Part shown: positions 11,685 to 22,815 of the stretch, one piece after another
Layout: every line of letters starts with the position of its first letter
Numbering within the stretch: the first letter of the stretch is position 1
DNA from: Collybiopsis luxurians FD-317 M1
Lineage: Eukaryota; Basidiomycota; Agaricomycetes; Agaricales; Omphalotaceae
DNA length: 64,000 bases
Assembly (NCBI GenBank): GCA_000827265.1
Contig: KN834765.1
Coordinates: 17,590 to 81,589, forward strand
Direction: 5' to 3'
Notes under the pieces: model-generated
Database searches by the model: none
The model's input: the letters and a program-made list of their open reading frames with translations, nothing else
Told to the model about the DNA's origin: nothing
Program-made: the position numbers and the translations under genes

Positions 11685-12080
11685 TTAATTGTGTACTGTG
11701 TCTACGGCTTTCGCAACTTGAATGGCCTGATGGATGAACTCCTGCTTAACAAGTTCATCAACGTCAATATGTACTTCAGGAAGATCACGGATAACTGTTT
11801 CATGGTCAGGACAGTGATCTCCATATTTTTTTGCAACCCATGAATGAAGCTCCTGTAAATGAGGGCATAAGACCAAAGGAAAAAAAAGAAAAAAAGCAAG
11901 GCAGATTGATACCAGACGCAATTGATGCAAACTCTCTTGCTCATGCTGGTAGCGCAAATGCACAATTTGTTCCAGTGTGAACAGACTGAGATCTCCTCCA
12001 TTAATTCTATTATTGGGTATAGGTAGAAGGGAATTGAGCTTGATATAATGGTCCATTAAAGACTTGATGAATGGCTCCAT
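11685..12080 (-). CDS. Small two-exon hypothetical protein
   Basis: Exon 1 is 12080-11913 and exon 2 is 11852-11685. The 60-nt intron (11912-11853) has a strong polypyrimidine run and TTTACAG end. Because the intron is a multiple of three and stop-free, the unspliced frame also stays open and would insert a hydrophobic stretch. The spliced product is 111 residues, helical and charged (HLRYQHEQESLHQLRL; VIRDLPEVHIDVDELVKQ). No family was recognised. It is divergent from the viroplasmin-like gene at 12218, with only 137 bp between the starts. Confidence 0.5.
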   Translation of the reverse strand: MEPFIKSLMDHYIKLNSLLPIPNNRINGGDLSLFTLEQIVHLRYQHEQESLHQLRLVSICLAFFLFFPLVLCPHLQELHSWVAKKYGDHCPDHETVIRDLPEVHIDVDELVKQEFIHQAIQVAKAVDTVHN

Positions 12081-12217
12081 GGTAGGGAGTCTGGTCCAGC
12101 TGACTTAATATTTATCTCTTCGGCATCCAGTATGAGTTTATTTGACATGAGAATATTAATATCACATTAACCAAGAACTGTCGGTAGTACATCTCGGCTT
12201 CTTTACTTCCAACCATC

Positions 12218-13112
12218 ATGTCTGAGGATTTCAGTTTCCCCTCGACTCTTTTTCTTTCCATGCACGACCTTGCCAAAATCATGCCTGCATTGGAGAGCAC
12301 CTTCACCAATGTCGCTGAGTTTTTATCTGGAGTTGCAAATCAAGTCTGCGATGTTCAAATCACCCCTGACATGACTGTAGCCATCCCCGACTCAAATCTG
12401 CATGGTGTGTTGACTGCAATGGAACAGGTAACAATGCTTATGGCAGATTTGCAAGTGAGAAAAGGTAGGATGCTCACCCACAATGCATATGAAGATATTT
12501 ACGAAGATACTTATGAATTACCAGCAGTCGTTCAATCAATTCTAATGACCGCCCTGTACAACATGAATCTGCAATCTTTCAGAGGTAATTAGATCTCGAA
12601 ATTTTATTAGGTACAACACTAACCTCCACCGGGGCCCCTTCTTTGACCACTTTCAGAGTTCGACCAGATATGCCAGCACCTTGGAAAGTCTCACGCAACT
12701 GCAGAAGCTTTCTTTGAGAGCCACAACCAGGACAGAGAAGCTTCCAAGTTCAATTCTGAAGGCCCAAGTAATGCAGCTTTCACCAGCCTTCCAGAATTGA
12801 ATATAGTCAGACCACCCGATGTCAGCTCGATCGTGGCTCCACCCCCTATGCCAATTAGTATCAAACAAACCCCAGAACATTGGTATGTTATCACTGTGGG
12901 ATGCGCAGTTGGTATTTTTTCTTCGCTGTGAGTTGTTATCTTTTTCATGAACTACGATACTTATACCATTTTCCAGGAGCTTGGCACATAAGCTGGTGTA
13001 TAAAGTCAAAGGCAATGTCATGCAGGTGTTCTACAGTTACAATGAAGCCAAGGCTGAATACAAACTGGCAAAAGACCTTGGTTTACTGGACGTCATTGGC
13101 TGGAGTGCTTGA
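12218..13112 (+). CDS. Protein with C-terminal RNase H1 N-domain/viroplasmin-like fold
   Basis: Three exons (12218-12584, 12657-12927, 12977-13112) join in phase and end at TGA 13110-13112, giving 257 residues. The N-terminal half is of unknown type. After a Pro-rich linker (VAPPPMPISIKQTPEHW) comes the domain: WYVITVGCAVGIFSSL, KLVYKVKGN, then VFYSYNEAKAEYKLAKDLG. This matches the RNase H1 N-terminal pattern (YxVxxGxxxGIF, the xVxG turn, an aromatic, and EAxxxYxxAxxxG). The known domain binds nucleic-acid hybrids or dsRNA; no nuclease domain is present. Proteins with this tail are common and multicopy in agaricomycetes, often near transposons. Reading frame and splice sites are clean, so the gene looks functional. 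Confidence 0.7.
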
Positions 13113-13244
13113 TGTAATAAGTAGGTATATTACAAAATTACATGCTTGCTTCAAAATTGAAACCAATGACATTTGCAAGATGCGCATTGCCTAGCTTACA
13201 GTCTATCCTTTGAACGTACGTACAAGTGTAAAAGGTTCAAACTC

Positions 13245-13330
13245 AGTCGCTATTTCAAACTGTACTTGATCGATCCGAGAACAGTAAAACTGGGAAGAAG
13301 GAAAGATATGTACAATTGTACTTGAGTCAT
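13245..13330. repeat. Short TGTACAATTGTAC / AACTGTACTTG repeat cluster
   Basis: A small group of copies of the same palindromic core seen at 10.3, 16.3 and 17.95 kb (TATGTACAATTGTACTTGAG near 13310, AAACTGTACTTGATCG near 13258). No gene was found between 13113 and 13711. Confidence 0.55.
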
Positions 13331-13711
13331 TGCAACACCCATGAAGAGCACAGGTAATTGGTAAAATTTATTGAATACCTGTGTTTCAACTTTAAACGCT
13401 GGAACAAGAACACGCCACACTGCACCCAAAAGGCCGGCTGAAGAGATGTACAACTATGGAAAATCTGATACTCAATCAAGAAGATTCTGCGGCATGACCA
13501 ACATGCATATAGGTGTGTAGACCTCCATTTTGGTAGTTATTCACTTGATTTGAAGAGTTCTAAAGCTTAAACTAGGGCATCAAATACATTTCTGGATGAT
13601 CAAATCATATTATTGCGATGATAAGTACCTTTCTTGAAATTTTCTTTCCGACTTGCCTTTCTGATTTCTCTTTCTCGTACTTTTCACCCCTCCAGCAAGA
13701 CGCCTATCAAG

Positions 13712-16055
13712 ATGGGGAAAAAATGGACCTCGGGTGACCAACTTGCATTTTTGAATGCAAGATACTTGGAATTCCTCAAAGCCCAGGCGGACAAAAAAAA
13801 ATCTATCATTGAGCAACTTCAAAAGAAAGACAATCACTGAGTACCTGAAGGCCTGGCCAGTTGAAGGCGCAGATAGTGAAGATCCTGAGGTTCGTGCTGC
13901 GGCTTCGCAAGAGTTAGAGAAAAAACGGGCAGTATATATTTCTATTCCTACTGGCTGGACAAGGCTAAAACTTACTTATTTAGCAAATTGCGACATGGTT
14001 TTATAATAGGTCAAAGCCTTCCAGGAAGAAATCACAGCCAATCATACTCGACACTACAAAGAAAAGCGGTCGTGTTCACAACCCGCAGGAGATATTCGAA
14101 CACCACTTTGCCTCTAATGATATCGCTGCACTCCAAAATGAGAAACTCCAAAAGTGGAAGACTGAAGGTCAGGAAATCACCCCTTCACTTCGAATGAAAG
14201 CTCATAATGAGTCGCGAGCGGCACTATACAATGCCGCTAGCGATGAGACAAAACTCCAAGTTCAAAATATGCAAGATAGGGAAATTGAATCTCACAAGGG
14301 TGAAATCGACGAGGATGTTGATGAAGACAGCGATCCGATGGTAACGCCATTGACTGGAGAAGAACGAGAGAAGTATGTACATGCTGATGCGAGTTCAACC
14401 ATTATATGCATGTTCACTTACTGACATTGAACTCTAGATTCCTCCATGACTTTCTGGTAATGTTTAGGAAGTTTCAGAAGCATATGGCAAGGCTTGGTGG
14501 ACTTACCATCATGACAGTTGCAGCTGGACAACTTCCAAGTTTGAATGGGGACGTTAAAGCATGGGGATATGCCTACATATTCCTATATCTTCCCGATCCT
14601 AACACAAATCCAGAGTACAGACGGGCCCAAATCAGGCAGGAGTATTGTTCCGCAATGCATATCCAGAGTATACCTCCCATATTGTTTGCCCTTTTGTAGA
14701 ATTTGCCAAGGAAACTCTACGTGAGTTACTGATTATCATCCTCTGCTTGGTAGACACCTATCTAAACTATAATAGCACCCGGAAACTTTGAACCTACTGG
14801 CAATGGTGGTAATGGTGCAGATATGAGTTCATTGGATGCCGAGGTGACTGGTTCCAGCACGAAGACAGAATCCAGCAATGGAGCTGACAGTGGCGGCGGG
14901 TTCAACAGCAATTCTGTGGAGGCTGAAGGTCCAACCACAAAGTTGAATTTGTGCAGCGGTTCTGAGCATTCGAGTAGCTCCAGCTCGAAACCTAGTGAAG
15001 CTACTACCCATGATGATGTTACCAATGCGACCGGGTCACCGAGCAAAGGTTCATCAGCTCCGTCAGCTTCTTTATTGGAAAAGGCTTTCGATACCTCTTC
15101 TTCAGCCTCTACTTCGATGGATATCGCAAAGGATTGTCCACCTTTCGACACCATGTTTTCCTCAGCTGCGTCTGGTTCAGATTTCCCTGCACCCTTCCCT
15201 TACTACCACACTCCAGAGCACAGATTACCTCAGAATGGCGCACAATACAATTTTCCAAATGACCGTGCACCAGAAACACTTAGGATTGATCTTCAGAAGT
15301 TCAAAAATATAATGCCATTGCAAGGAAACTCAACTTACAGTTCATACTCTGCGAATGCGCTTGACCTGTCTTCACTCTTAGTGATAGCCTCGAACGGTGA
15401 TTTTTCTAATGGCACCAATCTCAGCACCTTTAGGTGCCCTTTGAACGAGCTTGGCATAGAAGGGAGGGATTATTTTGAAGAGGCTCTCCAACCTCCCCCA
15501 CTTCAACAACATTCTTTCCTCAGTCAATTTAATCTAGATCAGTCAATCAACGATATCAAGAGCTTCTTGTCCATGCCCTTGGATCAGCCCAGCGATGCGT
15601 CCATGTCCAATCTTTTGCAAAATTTGTTTTCGGGGGCTCATCAGAGCAGCACATCCCAAACAGAAAATATCGACTATCGATTGCTACTTGGCTCTGGCGC
15701 CAAGTACAATCCTACTAGTGATCTGTCTACGACCTTACCACCAAATTTTGTTCCTGACTCTGCCTACTCAGCCATCAGCGACTCATTACACCCGCAGTCA
15801 GGCTTAAACTCTTCCATAGACAATACCATCAATCAAGCGGAAGGAAAAGGTACTAAAAAAAGGGGCTGGGATTCAGATGGCAGTGCAGGGGAAGGGGGAA
15901 AAACAAAAAGAGGGAAAAAGGGAGTGAGTACGAAAGCAGTACCTGCTAGAAAAGCAAGTGATATTGCTCAGGAACAGGAGGACGGACTTGCTTCAGGTAT
16001 CAGTACTTGGTGTGGTCGAATAATTAGACGCACAGAAAGAGCTCAGGGATCTTAG
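13712..16055 (+). pseudogene. Frameshifted member of an agaricomycete multicopy family (MGKKW type) with long Ser-rich tail
   Basis: The start (MGKKWTSGDQLAFLNARYLE) matches a family I recall as widespread in agaricomycetes with unknown function. The conserved reading jumps frame after KKKSIIEQLQ (about 13,830) and again after HTRHYKE (about 14,057), where the body continues as GRVHNPQEIFEHHFASND. An intron (about 13930-14010) and another (about 14372-14437) have good sites. The stretch after the second intron (HMARLGGLTIMTVAAGQLP) is the family's conserved middle. From 14823 a clean 410-codon frame encodes a Ser/Asn-rich disordered tail ending in a Lys/Arg patch (TKKRGW...KTKRGKKG). Two frameshifts suggest a pseudogene, unless sequencing errors explain them. 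Confidence 0.5.
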
Positions 16056-16264
16056 GGACCTTTGGAAATATGCTTCTGGTGCACCATACTATGTACTTTT
16101 GCTAGTCTACTTTCTTGTTACTTCAATAATGCTACGCGGTCTGTTAATATACTATCTTGTCATTCCAATTAATGGTGCTATAATCCTCTACTTAACTTCA
16201 TGGCTAACGATATGCATAGAGATGCACATACTCCATCATTTTTGGACAATAAGTACTACTTAAT

Positions 16265-16690
16265 TTTGACAAGTTCAATGAGATATGTATAGTCCACAAT
16301 TATAATTAATCCACTCCCAACCATAAATTGTGCATCGACAATTGTACAAAATAAGTACACATTGCACAATTGTACATCGACCAATGCACAAAATGCAAAA
16401 TGCACAATTGTACATCGATGAATGTACAATTGTACATTGACCAATGCACAATTTCGCCTGATAGAAGATTTACCAATGAACTTGCACTATTGTATGTCGT
16501 TTAGAGTACCTGCACAACTATACACTGATTCCTTGATGAAGCTGCACTATTGTATACCATCTTGGGGACCTGCACAAGTAAGTATCAACTATCCGGAGTT
16601 GATTATTGAGGGATGTACAATACACAAATGCACAATTTTTGCTGCATTGAACAATTCACCAATATGGGCTCACAACTGTGCATTCTTCCA
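16265..16690. repeat. Largest cluster of CACAATTGTACATCGA repeats
   Basis: At least five near-perfect cores lie between 16340 and 16450, spaced 20-40 bp apart. They alternate with AATGCACAAAATGCA-type spacers. Weaker copies (GCACTATTGTAT) continue to about 16690. Each core is a palindrome and could extrude or bind a dimeric protein. The cause is unknown. Confidence 0.8.
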
Positions 16691-16699
16691 AGCAGTGCC

Positions 16700-17925
16700 C
16701 TTGTAACTTAGCTAAGTATGCAGACATGATCACCAGTCCTAATAGACATGGCACTGGTAGTGACTTCTCATGCCAAGTAACTTCTAATGACAAGCAAGTA
16801 ATAAAAAAAGGTGCTTGCCGAAGGTATCCCTATCAATCTTGCTGGTATTTCCAGAGTGCAGATGTTCTCTGGCAAGAAATTTTGGCTCTAGTATGAAAAA
16901 GCATGAAGATTGTTTAGTTCATTCTGTTGCATCATGCAGTGCTCATGGCTGCTTCTAATAAAGATTACTACATAGGTTACACTTGGATGAAGTGTGGAGA
17001 AAATAAGGACAAAAGATATTATTTAAGCATTCGAATGATTCAAGCAAAGTGCCTGGGCAAAAACCTGGTGGCCATGGCCATGCTGTCCTTTTGTAAAAGC
17101 TGTTTGAAATACTGGGATGATTGATAATAGACTTTCCAGCAAAAAAGATCTGACTGGCATCCTATTTCTGAAAATACAAGCATCCAGTAATGATTCCAGT
17201 GGATGGCCAGCGCAATTGAAGCAAGAAGGACTGATGGCTGTGTCTATGCCATCCTCGGCTGGATTGAGAGGGCCTTACAAAGCATTCTATAAGGCCATGA
17301 ATCCAAGTTCTTACTTTTATTGTTATCTGAAGGCATATTTCAAGAATTCAAGCATCAAAAAATCATTCCAGTAGACTGCCGGCGCAGGCAGTATCATGAT
17401 GGCGCTGATAGCTGCATTCATGCCGCCCTCAGAAAATTTGAGAGACTGGCCCCAGAAAGTACTTTGCAGGGCCATGGATTCAGACTCTTAGTCTTATTAT
17501 ATTCTAATTGCTCAAAGCATTATTTTCAGGGATTATCAGTGAAAGGTATATCACAAGGCATTGATGGCATTGATCCAGACGCATGCCGCCTATTGTCAAA
17601 AGTGGTCAGGCTTGGATAGCCGGCCAAGAACATCCAATTTATGAATCTAATGGAGGCCTGTTGTTCATAATTAGATGATAAATACATGCCGAGCCCACTG
17701 TTCATTTACCTGACATTCCCAATATGGTATTTGAGAAGCTACCGGTATACCATAAAGGGAAGGAAGCAAAGAAGCAGAGGAAGAGGGTCAGCGATTGACA
17801 ATTATGGACATCAAAATGATTGAGGAATCTTTATGTAGATGGAATCTTCCCAAGGGCGGCCTATGTGACATAAAGGCAGGGCATCCATAAAGGGAAGGGC
17901 GCGAGGGGCCTATATTTGGTAGAAT
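16700..17925. repeat. Gene-poor stretch with degenerate ~174-bp tandem duplication
   Basis: Bases about 17,195-17,340 and 17,370-17,515 align imperfectly with an offset near 174 bp: CCATCCTCGGCTGGATTGAGAG against CCGCCCTCAGAAAATTTGAGAG, then GGCCATGAATCC against GGCCATGGATTC. A further weaker echo (GGCATTGATCCAGACGCATGCC) lies at about 17,560-17,590. The ORFs in this region look random. No gene is called. Confidence 0.5.
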
Positions 17926-17934
17926 GGGCGCACT

Positions 17935-18165
17935 GGTCATCTCAGGGAAAGTGCACAATTGTACTTATGTCTACTTACAGTGCACAATTGTATATAATTC
18001 TCAGTTACCAAGCAATGTACAAGAGTGTCCTTGTACACAGTGCATCAGTTGTTGTGCACAGATAGTACGAACAATTGATCAAAATGCACAACTGTTTCAT
18101 TGGAGAGCTTCACTATATTGTGTACAATATCTGTGTCTGGGGCTCATGTACAACAGGCGAATACC
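17935..18165. repeat. Rightmost ACAATTGTAC repeat cluster
   Basis: Copies of CAGTGCACAATTGTAT/C and relatives are scattered here (GTGCACAATTGTACTTATG near 17950, TTGTGTACAATATC near 18118). No such cluster was found to the right of this point. Confidence 0.65.
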
Positions 18166-18489
18166 AAAATTCCTGTTTCTGCATTGTCCAGCATAGTTTC
18201 ACCAGCAAGACAATCTGTGATTAAGATTACACTTCCTTTCCTGCAGATTATGATTGCATATAGGCGAGCACCTGTAGACAGATATTCAAAAAATATTTTT
18301 CTTCCATACCTCTAAGCTCTCTAACATACCAAAGCCCGACAGCACAAGCATAACTGGTGCGATGACAATGAACACCTTACAATCCCAGAGAGTGTAAGTA
18401 CGGTATAGCTACAGAAATATAATCCTCAGGCAATGTTTACTGGAAACCAAATGTACTTACAAGAAGAGCATCAGCTATGGTGCTGTCAG

Positions 18490-20010
18490 AAAATTACCGT
18501 GACAGCTTTTTAGATTGACCGTAACTTTCATAAGGAATGTGTAGTAAGAGTACCTGGCAACAGTAAGCACCGTAGAAGCAGTGAGACTGGACAGAAAAGG
18601 TAACAGATGAGATTAGCAACGGAGTCACCGAGGATATCAACTCACTCGAAATTCCAAAAGTTAAAGTAATGGGCATCCGGTTCAGCAAGGGACTGCTTCC
18701 CAGATACTCAATCCATCAGTGTTTGAGACTTCAGCTGTTCATATAGAGATACCGCGATGAGGACAACATGCAGACTGATGAGGAAAAAGAGGACTGGGAT
18801 GGATAACCTAGAAAATATTGGACGGCAACATTTGTTTCCAAGTCGGTGCCTTTGACTGTCACAGATTTGCAGTTGGATATATATGCAAAACAGGAGCAAG
18901 TAAAGACCTAGAATTTCAATTTTCTCCATCAGTTGAGAAGGATTGAATATACATAGCATCTACTAACCATAAAGAAAGAACGTCACCTGAGGAAGGTTTG
19001 AATGGAGATCTAGGCCGCCTCGAAAGAGGAATCAAAGGATGCGACTTACTATTGTACAGGGCACCACTGTACCCATTATGAATTTACTGTCTAGCAAGTC
19101 TGTTGACATGGAAGATAGAAATAAGGAGGTTGCGCAGGTACATCTACACCTTGGTTTAAATAGAGGTTCAAAGGCCAATCTGCCAGTGGGCATTCATCAT
19201 GAGCATCTATGATCATTGTGAGTTGACATAGAAAGTGAGAGCCTGCTCTAGTAAAGTAATCCTTTTTAGACCACTGAGCGTTAGCTAGGAGGTTCAACTT
19301 GCCAATGATTTCAACTCCTGTAATACTCCTGTAAGTACTTTTGGCGTAGAGCAAGAGACCGCCAAGTCTTGATAGTGAGCTGGTGCTGAGTGGACACTTC
19401 CAAGATGGATCAATATGGATCAATGATGTTCAACTCATGACTCAAAGAACAGTGCTATTTCTGGAGCAGCAGTTCCCATTGACTGTGGAAGGCTGCTGAT
19501 TGTCTGTACTAGTGCACTTGATACCTAGGGGGTCAACACTAACATGTGGCAGATCATCAAATGTGATGAATGCTAACTAAAATTGTATAAATTTCAATTA
19601 GATGAATTCAAAATTGCCTGTCTTGGATCCAGAATATTCACGGTAGCGAAAATAGGCCTCCACTTAACAAAGTAGAGGTAGAGGTAGAGGGAGAGCCTTT
19701 GTAAAAAGTAGAGCTCTTTCTGATTTCTTAAATGTAGAGCAGTGCGGCTCTACTTTTGGAGTCATCACATGCTCTGGACACGGTCATTTTCGCCGGTGGC
19801 CTCCGGGGTGGTCCTCACTATAGGCCTTACTCGCTAAAACTTTGGCCATGCTCAAGGGTTCAGTGAGGGGCCTCTCCCCAGATACAAGATCTATTAATTT
19901 TTGAGATTTCAGTAGTTCATATATAGATGCCGTGGATAGGATAATGCCCAGACTGATGAGAAAAAACAAGGCTGGGATGGACATCCTAAAAAATATCAGA
20001 CGGCGATGTT
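18490..20010 (-). pseudogene. Two decayed copies of a multi-pass membrane protein segment
   Basis: The minus strand holds two similar hydrophobic segments, RLSIPVLFFLISLHVVLIAV (about 18,810) and RMSIPALFFLISLGIILSTA (about 19,985). Each is followed by SLYEQLKSQTLMD or SIYELLKSQKLIDL. In the rightmost copy the frame stays open afterwards (VSGERPLTEPLSMAKVLA). In the other a TGA replaces the codon after LMD. The DNA between 18,720-18,830 and 19,895-20,010 is alignable at an offset near 1,180 bp. They look like exons of a duplicated integral membrane protein gene that has been inactivated. The family was not identified. No complete gene could be built between 18,300 and 20,040. Confidence 0.4.
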
Positions 20011-20245
20011 GACGGCGTAGATATAGATATCATACGCTTTGATTCGTGAGAACGTGCTTCATCTTCCTCTTTTGGCTGAGACGCAGACAGCGATTTTATT
20101 CCGGGAATGTTTTAGATGAATTTTTGTAATATGGAGTATTTGACTCTTTCCATTTTTGGATTTGCTGGAAAGAGTTTAAAACAGCGTGTCCTTGGCGGTG
20201 CCGGTGAGCGCTGAGGTGGACGGCTTCCTCGATCGTACTACCATC

Positions 20246-22503
20246 ATGGTCCCGCCTTTATATGTTTATTACTGCTCAGGACATGGTAAGTCTCTTAACG
20301 TTTCTTTCGATCTATATATCTCAAATCCTAGTCAGGATTTGGGCATGCGACGCGCGTTTCCGCGTTCGCATCTCAGCTGCTCAGTTTACCAGATCGCGAC
20401 AGACCCTCGGTGTACATCGTCTCGTCTGCACCGAAGCATGTTTTTTCGGACAGCATTGCACTCGGTGCTCACTATCGTTATGCAGACTGGATAGACCCGG
20501 TCATTGTGCAACCTTTAGCGTAGGCGGTTCTCTCCATCGGGATTCGGCGCAGTTTCGCGACTCTGAACAACATTTAACAGATATCGCGTAGACCGGCACA
20601 AAAGCGTTGAAGTACTCAAGGCGTTTCTCAAAAATAAGGATTCTTTTCTGGAAACCGAACGCGAATGGCTTATTTCTGTAAAAGCGAGATGTGTACTGAG
20701 CGACGCTGCTTTTCTTGGCTGGTAAGCCGATAATCACGTAGATTCACCTTTCGCTGAATCTGCTTTTATAGTTTAGCCGCCAAAGCAGCTGGTGTCCCGT
20801 CCATTCTAATTACCAACTTTACATTCGATTCTGTTTACAGTTACCTTGCGACGACATTTATCGACGATCAGCATTCCGCTCAACTGAATGGCACTCCGGC
20901 ATTGAGTCCTGATGTTCCTATTTCTCACTCAGTTCTCGAGCCCCTCGTCTCCCAAATCATTGCTGGATATCGTTCGGCAGATCTGCTGCTTCTACTCCCT
21001 GGACACATACCCATTCCTTCCTTCCCCAGCGAAGTGCCCCTCCCTTCCACCAAGTGGGTAGACTCAAAAGAGAACAGATTTCACCCAGAAGTCATTGAAC
21101 ACTTGATGCGCTTTAGGGACCAACCGAACGACTGTATCTTGCATGATCATGTCCCTTTCCCCTCGAGCACCGCCCTGGCCCGAAAGTCCAAAATATTCGT
21201 TCGTAAAGTCCTTACAATGCCTTTGTTAGTAAGACCACCCTCTTCCTCGATTGATTGCTCTCCATATACGAGAGAAGGAAGGGCGCGCATATTGCAGGCC
21301 GCAAATGTGCCACCAGAGCTTTGCGAGGCCAAGGTCCTTGTCGTTTCCTTCGGAGGACAGGTTCTCAAGTGGCCTGGCAGGAAATCCTCTTCAGCTTCCG
21401 CTGAAGCTCAAAGAGGAGCACAGGACGTTTCAAATGAAGTGCCGGCTTCACCAAAGATAGGTCTGGGCATAAACTTGAAAAACTCGAAGGGGGATAAGAA
21501 ATCTCAGCTTCCACAGCTCCGCATTTCTGAGCCTCCTTCGCTCGATGTAAAAATTCAGCAGCTGCCAGAACTTGAAGATCATCGCGATATCGATCCACAA
21601 CCGGTCGTTTCTCCTCGACTCGCCACTCTTTCGCATATCTGGATTCCAGGCGCCCCTCCCGTCGCCAATCCTTTGAGCAGTCCCCTCGTCTCTTCTCCGC
21701 GTTCCATCCGCAATGACGGTCTAAGAACCTCTCTTCCATCGTCCATCGTCAGGGAAAAGACAGCGGAAAAAGAAAACGATTCTTTATCTCCTACATTTTC
21801 CCCAAGTCGCTTGAATGCCAATGGCGCTGGATTCTCTCCACTCATGGACATGGTGAACATGGTTGCATCACCGAGGGTGGCAGCTTCTCCTGTTACACCT
21901 CGATGCGCAGAAAATATGGAAGAGCCCGAACAAGCTGACGGAGTACGTTCCACTTTAGGTGATACACATTTGGACGAGGACCCTTCCCAAGACGACGGCG
22001 TGGATATTCCACAGTTACTCCCCGATTCCCGCTGGATCGCGATCGTATGTGGCGCTTCGCAGGAACAACGTGAAGATACCTCTGACCTCCCTGAAAACTT
22101 CTATCTTGCTCCAAAAGACGTCTACATGCCTGATCTCACTGCTGTCGCCGACGTACTCCTTGGCAAGCTTGGATATGGGACTGTTGCAGAGTGTATAGAT
22201 GCTGGGACGCCGATGGTGTATGTTTCGAGGCCTTTGTTCATTGAGGAGCTGGGATTGAGGATATTGTTGGAGAAGGAAGGTGTTGGTGTAGAAATGAGCC
22301 GTCAGGAATACGAGGGAGGGCGATGGGTCGAGCGGGTTAGGGAAGCCTGGGAGAAGGCTAGGGTTGCGAAGGAATGGAAGAGGAAGGTCAAGGAAGGAGA
22401 GAAGAGAGATGGGGCTTGCGAGATCGGCGAGAAAGAGGAGGAAATCCGAAATATGGCGAAAGTCGTCGTCAATTGGGTAGAAGATTGTTGGAAAGACATC
22501 TGA
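20246..22503 (+). CDS. GT-B-type glycosyltransferase-like protein resembling the L-arabinokinase N-terminal half
   Basis: Exons 20246-20285, 20336-20519, 20581-20721 and 20772-22503 join in phase to 698 residues. The N-terminus has VYYCSGHGFGHATRV, then YIVSSAPKHVF, VDRHKSVEVL, CVLSDAAFL and AGVPSILITNFTFDSVYSY. All of these are hallmarks of the glycosyltransferase-like half that precedes the kinase in plant L-arabinokinases. Near the C-terminus is LLGKLGYGTVAECIDAGTPM followed by VYVSRP and an EE pair, the expected GT-B nucleotide-sugar side. A long disordered Ser/Pro insert (about residues 280-480) splits the two halves. No GHMP kinase domain follows. The sugar donor and acceptor are unknown. 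The ATG at 20246 is used because the longer frame opens with GTG. Confidence 0.75.
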
Positions 22504-22815
22504 AGGATTCATTGGACTGTAGAGAGTTCATAAATTCGGTAGCTTCGATCGTGCTGTATGTACGTATATGATTAATTTTGTACCCAGGTATACTAGAACT
22601 AGTAGATATCTCGTAGAACGCTGTAATTCTACATTCGATGCCCTCGCGGTATATTGGAGGCTGGGGAGCTGGATATTACATAGACAGTCAAATAATCAAG
22701 ATTTAGCGTGACCGTAAGATTCGACGAATCCAACATGTTCTTTAAGAGCCTTTACTAGCGCTCTCTTCCGAACTCGGAACATTTTGAGGAGGTGGGCGCA
22801 CGGCGGATTCCAGCG
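22504..22815. other. 3' flank of the glycosyltransferase gene, related to the bZIP 3' flanks
   Basis: Between about 22,510 and 22,625 the sequence shares an ordered set of blocks with the flanks at about 24,790-24,905 and 26,620-26,745: GCTGTATGTA, TTTTGTACCCAGG, ACTAGTAGAT and a TCGTAGAA / CTGTAGAA end. It is probably a transcript end. No coding sequence was seen. Confidence 0.45.
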
